A stretch of 25,213 bases of DNA from Mogibacterium sp. (GCA_016775335.1 JAEUGJ010000001.1:4535-29747), one strand, 5' to 3'; numbered from the stretch's first letter, positions 1 to 6,944 are shown. A program made the numbers and translations. The notes: generated by a model from the sequence alone, not told the origin.

Positions 1-31
1 CCGCCCGACGAGAGCTGCTATTGGGCACAGA

Positions 32-87
32 GACGTGGTGCCCCGGGACGAAGAAACAAGGGCTAGCGGGTGGTGAAGCACCACGTC
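32..87. repeat. Hairpin element with AAGGGCTAG core, copy R0
   Basis: Arms GACGTGGTGC (32-41) and GCACCACGTC (78-87) are perfectly complementary. The 36-nt interior holds GACGAAG (47-53) and AAGGGCTAGCG (57-67). The same interior occurs at 14392-14443 and 14478-14529, but there the arms are GTTTGCTCCCC/GGGGAGCAAAC. A conserved interior with different, still complementary arms suggests that a folded RNA or single-stranded DNA shape is kept. Function unknown. The rest of 1-137 is GC-rich and includes CCGCCGAAGGCC twice within about 30 nt; I see no gene in it. Confidence 0.6.
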
Positions 88-137
88 CGGCCGCCGAAGG
101 CCCATCCGCCCGCCGAAGGCCAATTTCGCTGCCCGCT

Positions 138-165
138 CATGCGGAAGTTTATAAACTTCCGCATG
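138..165. repeat. Perfect 28-bp palindrome (possible operator)
   Basis: CATGCGGAAGTTTA (138-151) is followed immediately by its exact reverse complement (152-165), with no central loop. Neither strand has a T-run after it, so it does not look like an intrinsic terminator. It ends about 15 nt upstream of the proposed -35 box for the gene at 269, so a dimeric-regulator binding site is a reasonable inference. A cruciform or mRNA-processing hairpin is the alternative. Confidence 0.6.
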
Positions 166-179
166 ATAATAAAAGTGTA

Positions 180-208
180 CTGAAGGGGAATTTTTTCTGT
201 GGCATAAT
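180..208 (+). promoter_or_regulatory. Candidate promoter for the peptidase gene at 269
   Basis: A -35-like CTGAAG (180-185), 17 nt, then CATAAT (203-208), which matches TATAAT at five of six bases. Transcription would begin near 215 and give a leader of about 54 nt. The -35 box is weak, so this rests mainly on the -10 box and its position upstream of a strong ribosome binding site (GAAAGGAG, 254-261). Confidence 0.4.
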
Positions 209-268
209 ACTTTCACCGGAAAGGAATCAGCGCTGCAATACCGGAAATAATATGAAAGGAGATGCAAT

Positions 269-1495
269 ATGAAAAGAACAATCCGTGTTCGGATTGCCGG
301 CAGGAATCCGGAGTTATCCGGGTTCCTCAGATTCCTGGGATTCTTGATCCTTTTGTTTCTCATGTTGTCTCGGCTGGGAACCGCGTTCCCGGCGGAAGCG
401 GCCACCTCGTCCCCATCAGCCTATACATACGAGGATTGGAAGCATTCCCTGGACCGGGTAGCCGAGAATCTGGAGAAGGACGGATTTCACTACAGCGTAA
501 ACGGAGGGAAGGGATCTTACCGGAAAAGCAAAGAGAAGCGGCGCGTGACCAACTGTGCTATCTACGTATCCTGGGCACTCCAGGATGCGGGAATTATCAA
601 GAAGGGGCAGGTTTTCTGGATTGACAAAGGAGGTGCCATTCGAGGAAAGCGGAAAACCTGCATTACGAAAAACAACAAGCTGAAGATACTTCATCCCCAC
701 AAAAAAGCGAAGCATGCCGGCCTCAAGAAAGGAGATATTTGCGGCTGGGACAGCCATATCCATACGGCGGTGTACGCCGGAAGAGATGCCAAAGGCCGGA
801 CTTTGTGGTATTCCGCCGGCCGAGACGGCGGCGTGAAAAAGAACGGAAAGTGGTATTTTAAAGCCGGCAAAACCAAAGCGAAAGTGCGGGCGGCCCGGTA
901 CGACGGAAAGATCGCCACGGTAATTCGCATTCGGAATTTAAAGGCTGCCCCGGCCCAAAAACCAAAAAAAGCAAAAGCAAAATCAAAGCCGGCGGCCGCC
1001 GCAAAAGCAGACAATGTAGACGAAGAGATATTAAATCATCCGGATGAGCCTTCCGGGGTGGAATTTGAGGAAATCATTCCGGAAGAATCCACGGAAAATG
1101 TAATCAGCGGAGGCGAGACTTCCGAAGAGCCTCGGGATTTTGAGACGGAGGAAAACGAACCGGAGGATGCGGAAGACGCGACGGTGGACGACTCCGCCAA
1201 CGATACCATTTTGGATCTGGACAAGAACGAGGTCATTTCCGTCAAAGACGGAACGCGGAAAAAAATCCAAGACGGTTACGGGGAAAGTCGGGACAGCGAG
1301 GACCGGGAAACCAAGGACCGGGACACTAAGGTCCGAGATACGAAGAGCCGGAAAACCAAAGGAGAGATTAACAACGTCCGAAGAATCGACACTCCGGAAA
1401 CCGGCGACGATGGATTTGCGGTGACCATGGTGCTGCTGATCCTCAGCTGCAGCGGACTCCTGTTGATAGCGCATCGTCGAAATCCGGAAAGTTGA
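269..1495 (+). CDS. Sortase-anchored NlpC/P60-like cysteine peptidase
   Basis: This 408-residue protein is predicted to be exported and wall-anchored. The ATG follows GAAAGGAG by 7 nt. A signal peptide spans residues 1-44, with a hydrophobic core of Leu/Ile/Phe and a likely cut after AEA. Residues 50-225 resemble NlpC/P60 or CHAP-type amidase/endopeptidase domains: Cys96 in NCAIYVSW is the likely nucleophile and His165 in HIHTAVYAG the likely base. Family members cleave peptidoglycan stem peptides, and that is the inferred role here. A Lys/Ala-rich segment (225-245) leads into a long acidic linker (250-330) and a charged stretch with degenerate RDTK-type repeats (345-365). The C-terminus has TPETGD, a hydrophobic helix and AHRR, an LPXTG-like sorting signal. 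The family is assigned from motif spacing; substrate is unknown. It appears to be a single-gene unit. Confidence 0.75.
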   Translation: MKRTIRVRIAGRNPELSGFLRFLGFLILLFLMLSRLGTAFPAEAATSSPSAYTYEDWKHSLDRVAENLEKDGFHYSVNGGKGSYRKSKEKRRVTNCAIYVSWALQDAGIIKKGQVFWIDKGGAIRGKRKTCITKNNKLKILHPHKKAKHAGLKKGDICGWDSHIHTAVYAGRDAKGRTLWYSAGRDGGVKKNGKWYFKAGKTKAKVRAARYDGKIATVIRIRNLKAAPAQKPKKAKAKSKPAAAAKADNVDEEILNHPDEPSGVEFEEIIPEESTENVISGGETSEEPRDFETEENEPEDAEDATVDDSANDTILDLDKNEVISVKDGTRKKIQDGYGESRDSEDRETKDRDTKVRDTKSRKTKGEINNVRRIDTPETGDDGFAVTMVLLILSCSGLLLIAHRRNPES

Positions 1496-1521
1496 CCCTG
1501 CGGAAACATCTGTGGTATTCT
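1492..1521 (+). promoter_or_regulatory. Candidate promoter for the histidine phosphatase
   Basis: TTGACC (1492-1497, overlapping the upstream stop codon) is followed after 18 nt by TATTCT (1516-1521). The region also carries the inverted repeat CATCTGTG (1507-1514) / CACAGATG (1548-1555), whose second arm touches the GGGAGA ribosome binding site (1555-1560). The repeat could be an operator or, if transcription starts further upstream, an mRNA hairpin limiting translation. Confidence 0.4.
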
Positions 1522-1565
1522 GTATAACAGTTTAAAAAAACACGTATCACAGATGGGAGAAAGCA

Positions 1566-2177
1566 GTGAGATTATTTATATTACGACATGGACAAACGGA
1601 TTTGAACTTGGCTCGGAAGGTGCAGGGACACATGGATGTGGATCTGAACGCCACCGGCATTGAACAGGCAGAGGATTTGGCAAAGGTGGTTCGGGAGAAA
1701 AACCTTCGTTTCGACGCAATCTATTGCAGCCCTCTGAGAAGGGCGCTGGATACTTGCGAAATCGTTACCGGACAGAGCCGAGATGCGTTTCATGTAGACA
1801 ATCGAATCGAGGAATTTGATTTCGGCGAGCTGGAAGGCTATGCCTACCGGGAGCTCCCCGGGGAGTCGCAGAAATTCTTTTCCGCACCGGATGAATTCCG
1901 GCCGGCGGGAAGAGGGGAGACTTTTCCACATTTGATCCAGCGGATAACGGACTTTTTGGAAGAGCTGAAGACCCGGGAACAGGGAAACGTGTTGGTGGCG
2001 TCCCATGGAACGGCCATTCACGCCATGCTCCTCTATTTCCGGCACAAAGAGCTGAAAAATTTCTGGGATGAGGATGTGCATAACTGTGATCTGATGATTG
2101 TGGATTGCATCGACGGCGAATACGTCGTCCGCGATGAGAAAATTGCGGTAGAGAAAAAAGAAACCGGTTACCTCTAA
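1566..2177 (+). CDS. Histidine phosphatase family protein (phosphoglycerate mutase-like)
   Basis: A 203-residue cytosolic member of the histidine phosphatase superfamily, which uses a phospho-histidine intermediate. The RHG signature is at residues 7-9 (His8 nucleophile) and is followed by QTDLN and the family-typical GHMDVDLNATG. FDFGELEG near residue 85 supplies the acidic residue, and ASHGT carries the second catalytic His (His147). Start is GTG at 1566, just downstream of GGGAGA; translation gives MRLFILRHGQ, matching the usual family N-terminus. The real substrate cannot be told from sequence: members include phosphoglycerate mutases, alpha-ribazole phosphatases and broad phosphatases. 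No cobalamin genes are adjacent, which argues mildly against the alpha-ribazole role. Its stop codon overlaps that of the convergent DUF3343 gene. Confidence 0.85.
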   Translation: MRLFILRHGQTDLNLARKVQGHMDVDLNATGIEQAEDLAKVVREKNLRFDAIYCSPLRRALDTCEIVTGQSRDAFHVDNRIEEFDFGELEGYAYRELPGESQKFFSAPDEFRPAGRGETFPHLIQRITDFLEELKTREQGNVLVASHGTAIHAMLLYFRHKELKNFWDEDVHNCDLMIVDCIDGEYVVRDEKIAVEKKETGYL

Positions 2178-2190
2178 AGGGTAACCGGTT
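2162..2190 (-). terminator. Terminator with both convergent stop codons in its loop
   Basis: AACCGGTTACC (2162-2172) and GGTAACCGGTT (2180-2190) form a perfect 11-bp stem with a 7-nt loop. Read on the minus strand, the stem is followed by a T-rich run (TTTCTTTTTTCTC), as expected of an intrinsic terminator for the yedF/DUF3343 operon. On the plus strand no T-run follows. The plus gene stop (2175-2177) and minus gene stop (2174-2176) both lie in the loop, so the stem encodes the C-termini of two proteins. Confidence 0.75.
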
Positions 2191-2449
2191 CGTAATCGAA
2201 TCGCTTGCTGGACTTATCTTCCTCAATCCGATAGACATGGTATTCCTCCGGGATCAATTCCGTCCCCTCCAGGAATGCCTTTTTTGATTCGTCGAATTTC
2301 TCCGGCTCCACTCGAACGGCGATTCCGCAGCTGGTGGAGATGTGCCGTGGCACCGGCATGATGGTGCAGCCCACCGGCTTCAGCAGCTTCTCGGTGGAAA
2401 TGGCTCCGTGAGTGGATTCGAAGGTGTACAGGTAAAAAGTATCCGTCAT
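2174..2449 (-). CDS. DUF3343 domain protein (putative Se/S carrier-like)
   Basis: A small protein (91 residues from ATG 2449) of the DUF3343 family, which is often found next to YedF and selenium or sulfur-relay genes. Visible features are an N-terminal YLYTFESTHGAISTEKLLK segment and the conserved PVPRHISTSCGIAVRV motif with one Cys, as in carrier-like members. The function is inferred by association: it may bind or pass sulfur or selenium. I chose ATG 2449 because GAGGGTGG lies about 5 nt upstream; a GTG at 2458 in the same frame would add three residues. It follows yedF by a few bases and is almost certainly co-transcribed with it. Confidence 0.75.
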   Translation of the reverse strand: MTDTFYLYTFESTHGAISTEKLLKPVGCTIMPVPRHISTSCGIAVRVEPEKFDESKKAFLEGTELIPEEYHVYRIEEDKSSKRFDYEPVTL

Positions 2450-2464
2450 GAACACCACCCTCTC

Positions 2465-3046
2465 CTACAGAGTGATAACCTTGGAAACTTCCTGCATTGC
2501 ACCCAGGATGTCATACATGTTGCTGACGGTTCCAACCTTGCAGTCTTCCTTGATTCCGAAGAAGTTCAGGCAAGTGCCGCATACCAGGACCTTGGTTCCC
2601 TTCTCAATCAGGGTGTTCAGGTTCTCAACGATCTGAGGCTCTACGCCGGTGGTCAGCTTTACGCCGCCGTTCATGAAGAGTACGTAAGTCGGGATGTTTT
2701 CACTCTCGGACAGAGTGAAGATGGCCATCTTTGCCAGGTTCATTCCCAGCTCTGCATCGCCGTTTCCCAGACCTTCCTTGTTGAAGAATACCGCATAGCT
2801 TCCTTCGTCAAAGCCGTGAGCGGATTCCGGAATGTTGCCGTCGCCGTCTGCAAAAGTTGCAACGAACTTCTCACCTTCCGGTGTAACGGTGATTTCTCTT
2901 CCATATGTCTTTCCCAGGCGGGACAGGTTGTCAATCTGAGTCTGACCATCTACCAGAATGGACAGGTCCTGAGTGCCGTTGTCCAGCTCTTTCTTCGCCA
3001 TGATTACAGGAATTGGGCATGCTTTGCCTGCAGCATCTAATCTCAT
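2465..3046 (-). CDS. yedF: YedF-type sulfurtransferase-like selenium metabolism protein
   Basis: A 193-residue two-domain protein. Residues 1-72 form a TusA/SirA-like fold with the signature Cys in GKACPIPVIMAKKEL (Cys10), the persulfide or perselenide-carrying residue in this family. Residues 85-193 resemble DsrE/DsrF-like domains and include VLVCGTCLNFFGIKED with two Cys. YedF proteins are named for co-occurrence with selenium-utilisation genes, but their reaction is not settled. The start is ATG 3046 behind a perfect AGGAGG. No selD, selA or selenoprotein gene is visible here, so the selenium link is by family only. First gene of a two-gene minus-strand operon with the DUF3343 gene. Confidence 0.85.
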   Translation of the reverse strand: MRLDAAGKACPIPVIMAKKELDNGTQDLSILVDGQTQIDNLSRLGKTYGREITVTPEGEKFVATFADGDGNIPESAHGFDEGSYAVFFNKEGLGNGDAELGMNLAKMAIFTLSESENIPTYVLFMNGGVKLTTGVEPQIVENLNTLIEKGTKVLVCGTCLNFFGIKEDCKVGTVSNMYDILGAMQEVSKVITL

Positions 3047-3086
3047 AATGAATTCCTCCTATTGATAAACATAAATATACAAGTAA

Positions 3087-3114
3087 ATAGTATCACCAAA
3101 TCCCGTTTTTTCAA
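3087..3114 (-). promoter_or_regulatory. Promoter for the yedF-DUF3343 operon
   Basis: On the minus strand, TTGAAA (3114-3109) is followed after 16 nt by TACTAT (3092-3087), preceded by TGA as in extended -10 promoters. Transcription would start near 3080, giving a short leader before ATG 3046. Confidence 0.55.
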
Positions 3115-3205
3115 ATAGAAAAATCTTATAAAAGAAAATTTGCCCTGCGAAAGTTTCCGGCGGGATCGAAAGGAAAACTCCGTCCCGATGAATTGCCCGT
3201 AAGAC

Positions 3206-3234
3206 TTCACAGAATGGGAATAATGTTGTAAAAT
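3206..3234 (+). promoter_or_regulatory. Promoter for the cyclophilin/pyrophosphatase unit
   Basis: TTCACA (3206-3211; five of six to TTGACA), 17 nt, then TAAAAT (3229-3234; five of six to TATAAT). Start of transcription is expected near 3241, about 30 nt before ATG 3272. The divergent region 3047-3271 holds this and the yedF promoter and no gene. Confidence 0.65.
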
Positions 3235-3271
3235 TATTTATCATTGAATATACCAATAAGGAGAAGCAGAT

Positions 3272-3751
3272 ATGAAAGAAATTATCATTGAAATGGAAAA
3301 CGGCGGCGTAATGGAAGGGGAACTGTACGAAGACATCGCACCGAAGACGGTGGACAACTTCGTCTCCCTGATTGAGAAGAAGTTCTACGACGGACTGATT
3401 TTCCACCGGGTGATTCCGGGCTTCATGATTCAGGGCGGCTGTCCGAACGGAAACGGCATGGGCGGTCCGGGATACACCATCGAGGGCGAGTTCAACTCCA
3501 ACGGTTTTAAGAACGACCTGAAGCACACCCGAGGCGTTCTGTCCATGGCCAGAGCGATGGACCCGAATTCCGGCGGATCCCAGTTCTTCATCATGGTAGC
3601 GGATGCACCGCATCTGGACGGAGACTATGCCGCATTCGGAAAGATCACCAAGGGCATGGAAGTGGCGGATGCCATCGTGAACACCAAGCGGGATCCGTGG
3701 ATGGACAAGCCGCTGGAAGATCAGAAGATCAAGAGCATTCGCATGAAGTAA
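3272..3751 (+). CDS. Peptidyl-prolyl cis-trans isomerase, cyclophilin type
   Basis: A 159-residue single-domain cytosolic cyclophilin that catalyses prolyl bond isomerisation during protein folding. The family core is plain: APKTVDNFVSL, FHRVIPGFMIQGGCP with the catalytic Arg in HRV, GGSQFFI, and HLDGDYAAFGKI near the substrate groove. There is no signal peptide, and the length matches short bacterial cyclophilins. ATG 3272 follows AAGGAG with good spacing. The pyrophosphatase gene begins 40 nt downstream with no obvious terminator between, so the two are probably co-transcribed, though no functional link is known. Confidence 0.93.
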   Translation: MKEIIIEMENGGVMEGELYEDIAPKTVDNFVSLIEKKFYDGLIFHRVIPGFMIQGGCPNGNGMGGPGYTIEGEFNSNGFKNDLKHTRGVLSMARAMDPNSGGSQFFIMVADAPHLDGDYAAFGKITKGMEVADAIVNTKRDPWMDKPLEDQKIKSIRMK

Positions 3752-3791
3752 TGCCGAGAACGGCAAGGAAAGAAAGGGAAGAGAGAGCAGT

Positions 3792-5444
3792 ATGCAGCAG
3801 GAACGAAATATCATCGTAATTGGACATAAGAATCCGGATACGGATTCCATCTGCTCCGCTATCGCATATGCACATTTGAAAAACATGACCACCCACAGTC
3901 ATTACTACGTTCCGATGCGGGCGGGAGAAATCAGTCAGGAGACCATGTACGTACTGGACCGCTTCAACATGAAGGTTCCGAATTACTTGGGCGACATCGG
4001 TGCTCAGGTATGCGACATGGAAATTCGCCGCACGCCCGGGGCGTCCAAGGATATGACCATCAAGCAGGCATGGGATTTCATGGCAGAGACGGATGCGGTG
4101 ACACTTGCGGTGACGGAAGAGGACCGGGTTATCGGACTAATCACCAAGGGAGACATCGCCCAGACCTTTATGGAGTCAGAGGACAGTCAGTTCCTGTCTC
4201 GCATGAAGCCGCGGTACCGGGATATTGCGGATACCGTGAAGGGCACCATCGTGGTGGGCGATGGCGACGACCGCTTTGAAGAAGGTAAGGTATTGGTGGG
4301 TGCGGCCATGGTGGAGCGCATGCAGGAGCACATCGAGCCGGGAGATTTGATGCTCATGGTGGACCGGGTGGAAAACCAGATCGGCGCCCTGGAGAAGGGG
4401 GCGAAAGTACTGATTCTCTGCCTGGGAGCCAAGGCCAGCGAAGAAGTTATCGCGAAGGCCCGGGCAGAAAAGGCGGTCATCATCGAGACATCGCTGGATA
4501 CTTTTGCGGTTTGCATAGAAATCCACAAAAGCGTGCCTCTGGAATCTTTCATGCTAAAAGAAGACATCATGACGTTCCGGATGGACGACTATACAGACAA
4601 GGTGCGGGCGGCCATGGCGTCCACCCGCCACAGAGCTTTTCCGGTGGTGGATTCCAACGACTGTTACGTGGGAACCATCTCCCGCCGGAACCTGCTGGGA
4701 ATCCAGAAGAAGCGAGTGATTTTGGTGGATCACAACGAGACATCTCAGGCCGTGGACAACATCAACGAGGCGGAGATTCTGGAAATTGTGGACCATCACC
4801 GCCTGGGCACCCTGCAGACCCTGCAGCCAATCTACTTCGTCAATCAGCCGGTGGGCTGTACGGCGACGATTCTGTACGAGATGTTCGTGGAGAAGGGAAT
4901 TGAGATTGGACCATCCATTGCCGGACTGCTGTGCGCGGCGGTAATTTCGGACACGCTGATGTTCCGATCTCCGACCTGCACGCTGAAGGACAAGATGGCC
5001 GCAGGTGCGTTGGCGCTGCTGGCGGACATCGATATTGAAGATTTTGCCACGGAAATGTTCGAAGCGGGCTCGGATCTGGGCAACAAGTCGGAAGAGGAAA
5101 TCTTCTATCAGGATTACAAGAAGTTCACCTTCGGAAACACCAGCTTCGGCGTGGGTCAGATCAGTTCCATGAGTGCGGACGAGCTTCAGGAAATCAAGAA
5201 GCGGATTCAGCCGCTGCTTCGCCACGAGTGCGGAAAGAACGGCGTGTCCATGGTCTTCTTCCTGCTGACGGATATTCGGAACTCCTCGTCGGAAATGCTG
5301 TACGCCGGTGACCGGGCAGAGGAGCTGGCGGACATCGCCTTTAAGGATGCGCCGAAGAGCGACGGAAGCTATTATTTGGAAGGGGTTCTGTCCCGAAAGA
5401 AGCAGCTGATTCCGGCATTTATGCGGGCGATTAACTTGATGTAA
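3792..5444 (+). CDS. CBS/DRTGG-containing manganese-dependent inorganic pyrophosphatase (family II)
   Basis: A 550-residue family II pyrophosphatase with a regulatory insert; it hydrolyses PPi to phosphate and so pulls biosynthetic reactions forward. The DHH-type metal site starts at GHKNPDTDS (residues 11-19; His12, Asp16, Asp18) and is completed by VDHN and VDHHRLG (near residues 313-340). The C-terminal DHHA2 domain ends with SRKKQLIPAF, matching the conserved RKKQ substrate-binding motif. Between the first metal motif and the rest lie CBS1 (about 70-130), a DRTGG domain (about 150-240) and CBS2 (about 255-305). In known CBS-PPases the CBS pair binds adenine nucleotides; DRTGG-containing forms also bind diadenosine polyphosphates. 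The length fits this subclass and not the roughly 310-residue simple form. ATG 3792 follows a purine-rich ribosome binding site. Confidence 0.93.
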   Translation: MQQERNIIVIGHKNPDTDSICSAIAYAHLKNMTTHSHYYVPMRAGEISQETMYVLDRFNMKVPNYLGDIGAQVCDMEIRRTPGASKDMTIKQAWDFMAETDAVTLAVTEEDRVIGLITKGDIAQTFMESEDSQFLSRMKPRYRDIADTVKGTIVVGDGDDRFEEGKVLVGAAMVERMQEHIEPGDLMLMVDRVENQIGALEKGAKVLILCLGAKASEEVIAKARAEKAVIIETSLDTFAVCIEIHKSVPLESFMLKEDIMTFRMDDYTDKVRAAMASTRHRAFPVVDSNDCYVGTISRRNLLGIQKKRVILVDHNETSQAVDNINEAEILEIVDHHRLGTLQTLQPIYFVNQPVGCTATILYEMFVEKGIEIGPSIAGLLCAAVISDTLMFRSPTCTLKDKMAAGALALLADIDIEDFATEMFEAGSDLGNKSEEEIFYQDYKKFTFGNTSFGVGQISSMSADELQEIKKRIQPLLRHECGKNGVSMVFFLLTDIRNSSSEMLYAGDRAEELADIAFKDAPKSDGSYYLEGVLSRKKQLIPAFMRAINLM

Positions 5445-5517
5445 AAGGGCTGTGAAAAGTTTTCAAAATACGCAAAAGAATTTTGAACATAAATCAAAAG
5501 ATTAACATGAAAATCTA

Positions 5518-5546
5518 TTGAAAGCAAGGTTTCAATGTGATAATGT
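5518..5546 (+). promoter_or_regulatory. Candidate promoter for the ThrE-type exporter genes
   Basis: TTGAAA (5518-5523), 17 nt, then TAATGT (5541-5546); an overlapping GATAAT (5539-5544) would give 15-nt spacing. The inverted repeat TTGAAA/TTTCAA (5518-5523 and 5530-5535) sits on the -35 region. The predicted start falls near 5551, exactly where the leader hairpin begins. Confidence 0.45.
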
Positions 5547-5550
5547 AATG

Positions 5551-5606
5551 GCTGTGCTATCCGGACTCCATATCCGGACTCGGGTGGTACAGCATTTTAT
5601 TTTTTG
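5551..5606 (+). terminator. Hairpin plus T-run: terminator or leader attenuator
   Basis: GCTGTGCTATCC (5551-5562) pairs with GGGTGGTACAGC (5582-5593), allowing G-U pairs, and is followed by ATTTTATTTTTT. The loop region contains two perfect copies of TATCCGGACTC (5558-5568 and 5571-5581), and TCCGGA in each copy is self-complementary, so an alternative smaller hairpin is possible. It could end the pyrophosphatase transcript or, with the promoter just upstream, attenuate the exporter genes. Confidence 0.6.
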
Positions 5607-5627
5607 GTAAAAAATTGAGGGAAGGAA

Positions 5628-6386
5628 ATGGATTACACGAAGGTGCTGAAGGGAATCCTCGATCTCGGGGAGGCAATGATTAACAGCGGTGCAGAGGTTG
5701 GCCGTGTGGAGGACAGCTTGTATCGGCTGTGCGATGCGTATGGTTTCACAAGAAGAAATTGTTGGGTAATTTCTTCCAACATACAGGCGACGGTGGAGAC
5801 TCCGAATGGGGAAACGCTGACGCAGATTCGTCACGTCCCGGGGGGCGAGATGAATTTCGACCGTCTGGATTATCTGAACAATCTGTCCCGTTTCATTTGT
5901 AAAAACAAACCGGATGCACCGGAACTTCAGGCGAAGCTCCAGGAGGTAATGAATCGTCCGGAGCAGCCGAGATGGCAGCACTATATGGCCGGTGTCATGG
6001 GTGGTGCCGGATTCGCTGTCTTCTTCAATACTAATTTTATGGACACCGTCGTGGCTGTGCTGGCATCCCTGATTATCGTGGCGCTGGGCGAGGTGCTGGG
6101 AAAATATGAGCATAACCCGCTGATTTTCAACGCGATTATTGCTTTCGTGGTGGAAACCTTTATCATCCTGGCAGTGACATTTGGGCTGGGCGACCACGTG
6201 AACTACATCACCATCGGCGTTGTGATGCTGCTGATTTCCGGAATCGGATTCACCAACGGTATCCGGGATCTGCTGCACAGAGACACCCTGTCCGGTATCG
6301 TGAATATTTGGAATTCCGTGCTGGGCGCTACCGGTATTGCTTTGGGAATCGCACTGCCGATTCTGATTCTGAAAGGAGTGCTGTAA
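5628..6386 (+). CDS. Threonine/serine exporter, N-terminal subunit (ThrE/DUF1212 family)
   Basis: A 252-residue membrane protein matching the N-terminal half of ThrE-type exporters. Residues 1-115 form the soluble domain typical of the family (LDLGEAMINSGAEVGRVEDSLYRLCDAYG, then RHVPGGEMNFDRLDYLNNLSR). Residues 120-252 contain about five hydrophobic segments, including FMDTVVAVLASLIIVALGEV and a final LGIALPILILKGVL. The known family exports L-threonine and L-serine; substrate here is inferred. ATG 5628 follows GGGAAGGAA. The second half is a separate gene starting 1 nt after this stop, the common split arrangement in Firmicutes. Confidence 0.85.
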   Translation: MDYTKVLKGILDLGEAMINSGAEVGRVEDSLYRLCDAYGFTRRNCWVISSNIQATVETPNGETLTQIRHVPGGEMNFDRLDYLNNLSRFICKNKPDAPELQAKLQEVMNRPEQPRWQHYMAGVMGGAGFAVFFNTNFMDTVVAVLASLIIVALGEVLGKYEHNPLIFNAIIAFVVETFIILAVTFGLGDHVNYITIGVVMLLISGIGFTNGIRDLLHRDTLSGIVNIWNSVLGATGIALGIALPILILKGVL

Positions 6387-6387
6387 G

Positions 6388-6876
6388 ATGTTGGTACTTG
6401 CTTCGAGTTTTACAACGCAGCTGATATCCTGCACGATCGCTTGCGTAGGATTTGCATATTGGTTCAACGTAAAGGGCATTCAGGTGCTGTACTCCGGAAT
6501 CGGAGCGTTCTTTACCTGGGCGGTATATTATGTGTGCTTTGAAATGACCAACAGCAACTTCCAGGCGACATTGTTCGGCGCCATCTTTGTGGCCATCTTC
6601 GCACAGATTATGGCCAGGGTGAACCGAGCGCCGGCAACGATTTTCCTGTGTGTCTGCGTATTCCCGCTGGTTCCGGGACCGAATCTGTATTACATGATGT
6701 ACTATCTGGTAATGGAGAATTACAAGGTGGCCAAGGAAGAGGCAATGACGCTGGTGATTACCTGCGTGGGCATCGCCCTGGGTTTCATCGTGGTGGATAT
6801 CTTCAACAAGTATATCGTGATCATCTTCAAACGCTTGAAGGGTCAGCTGGTATCGGAACATGGAGAACGGTATTAA
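6388..6876 (+). CDS. Threonine/serine exporter, C-terminal subunit (ThrE_2/DUF3815 family)
   Basis: A 162-residue, almost wholly hydrophobic protein with about four to five membrane segments, matching the second half of ThrE. The motif ARVNRAPATIFLCVCVFPLVPGP near residues 73-95 is typical (RAP then PLVPG). It ends with a basic cytosolic tail. Start ATG 6388 lies behind GAAAGGAG inside the end of the previous gene; the 1-nt gap implies translational coupling. It likely forms a complex with the N-terminal subunit. Confidence 0.82.
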   Translation: MLVLASSFTTQLISCTIACVGFAYWFNVKGIQVLYSGIGAFFTWAVYYVCFEMTNSNFQATLFGAIFVAIFAQIMARVNRAPATIFLCVCVFPLVPGPNLYYMMYYLVMENYKVAKEEAMTLVITCVGIALGFIVVDIFNKYIVIIFKRLKGQLVSEHGERY

Positions 6877-6944
6877 TCTCTTTTTGGGAGAGGAAAAATA
6901 AAGAATGCCTTTCGGCTTGTTAAAAAAAGGACCGGCCGGAAGGC

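Noticed and set aside
5628..6876. ThrE split into two genes as a possible gene-breaking mutation
   Set aside because: Separate N- and C-terminal subunits are common in Firmicutes, and the second gene has its own ribosome binding site and start codon.
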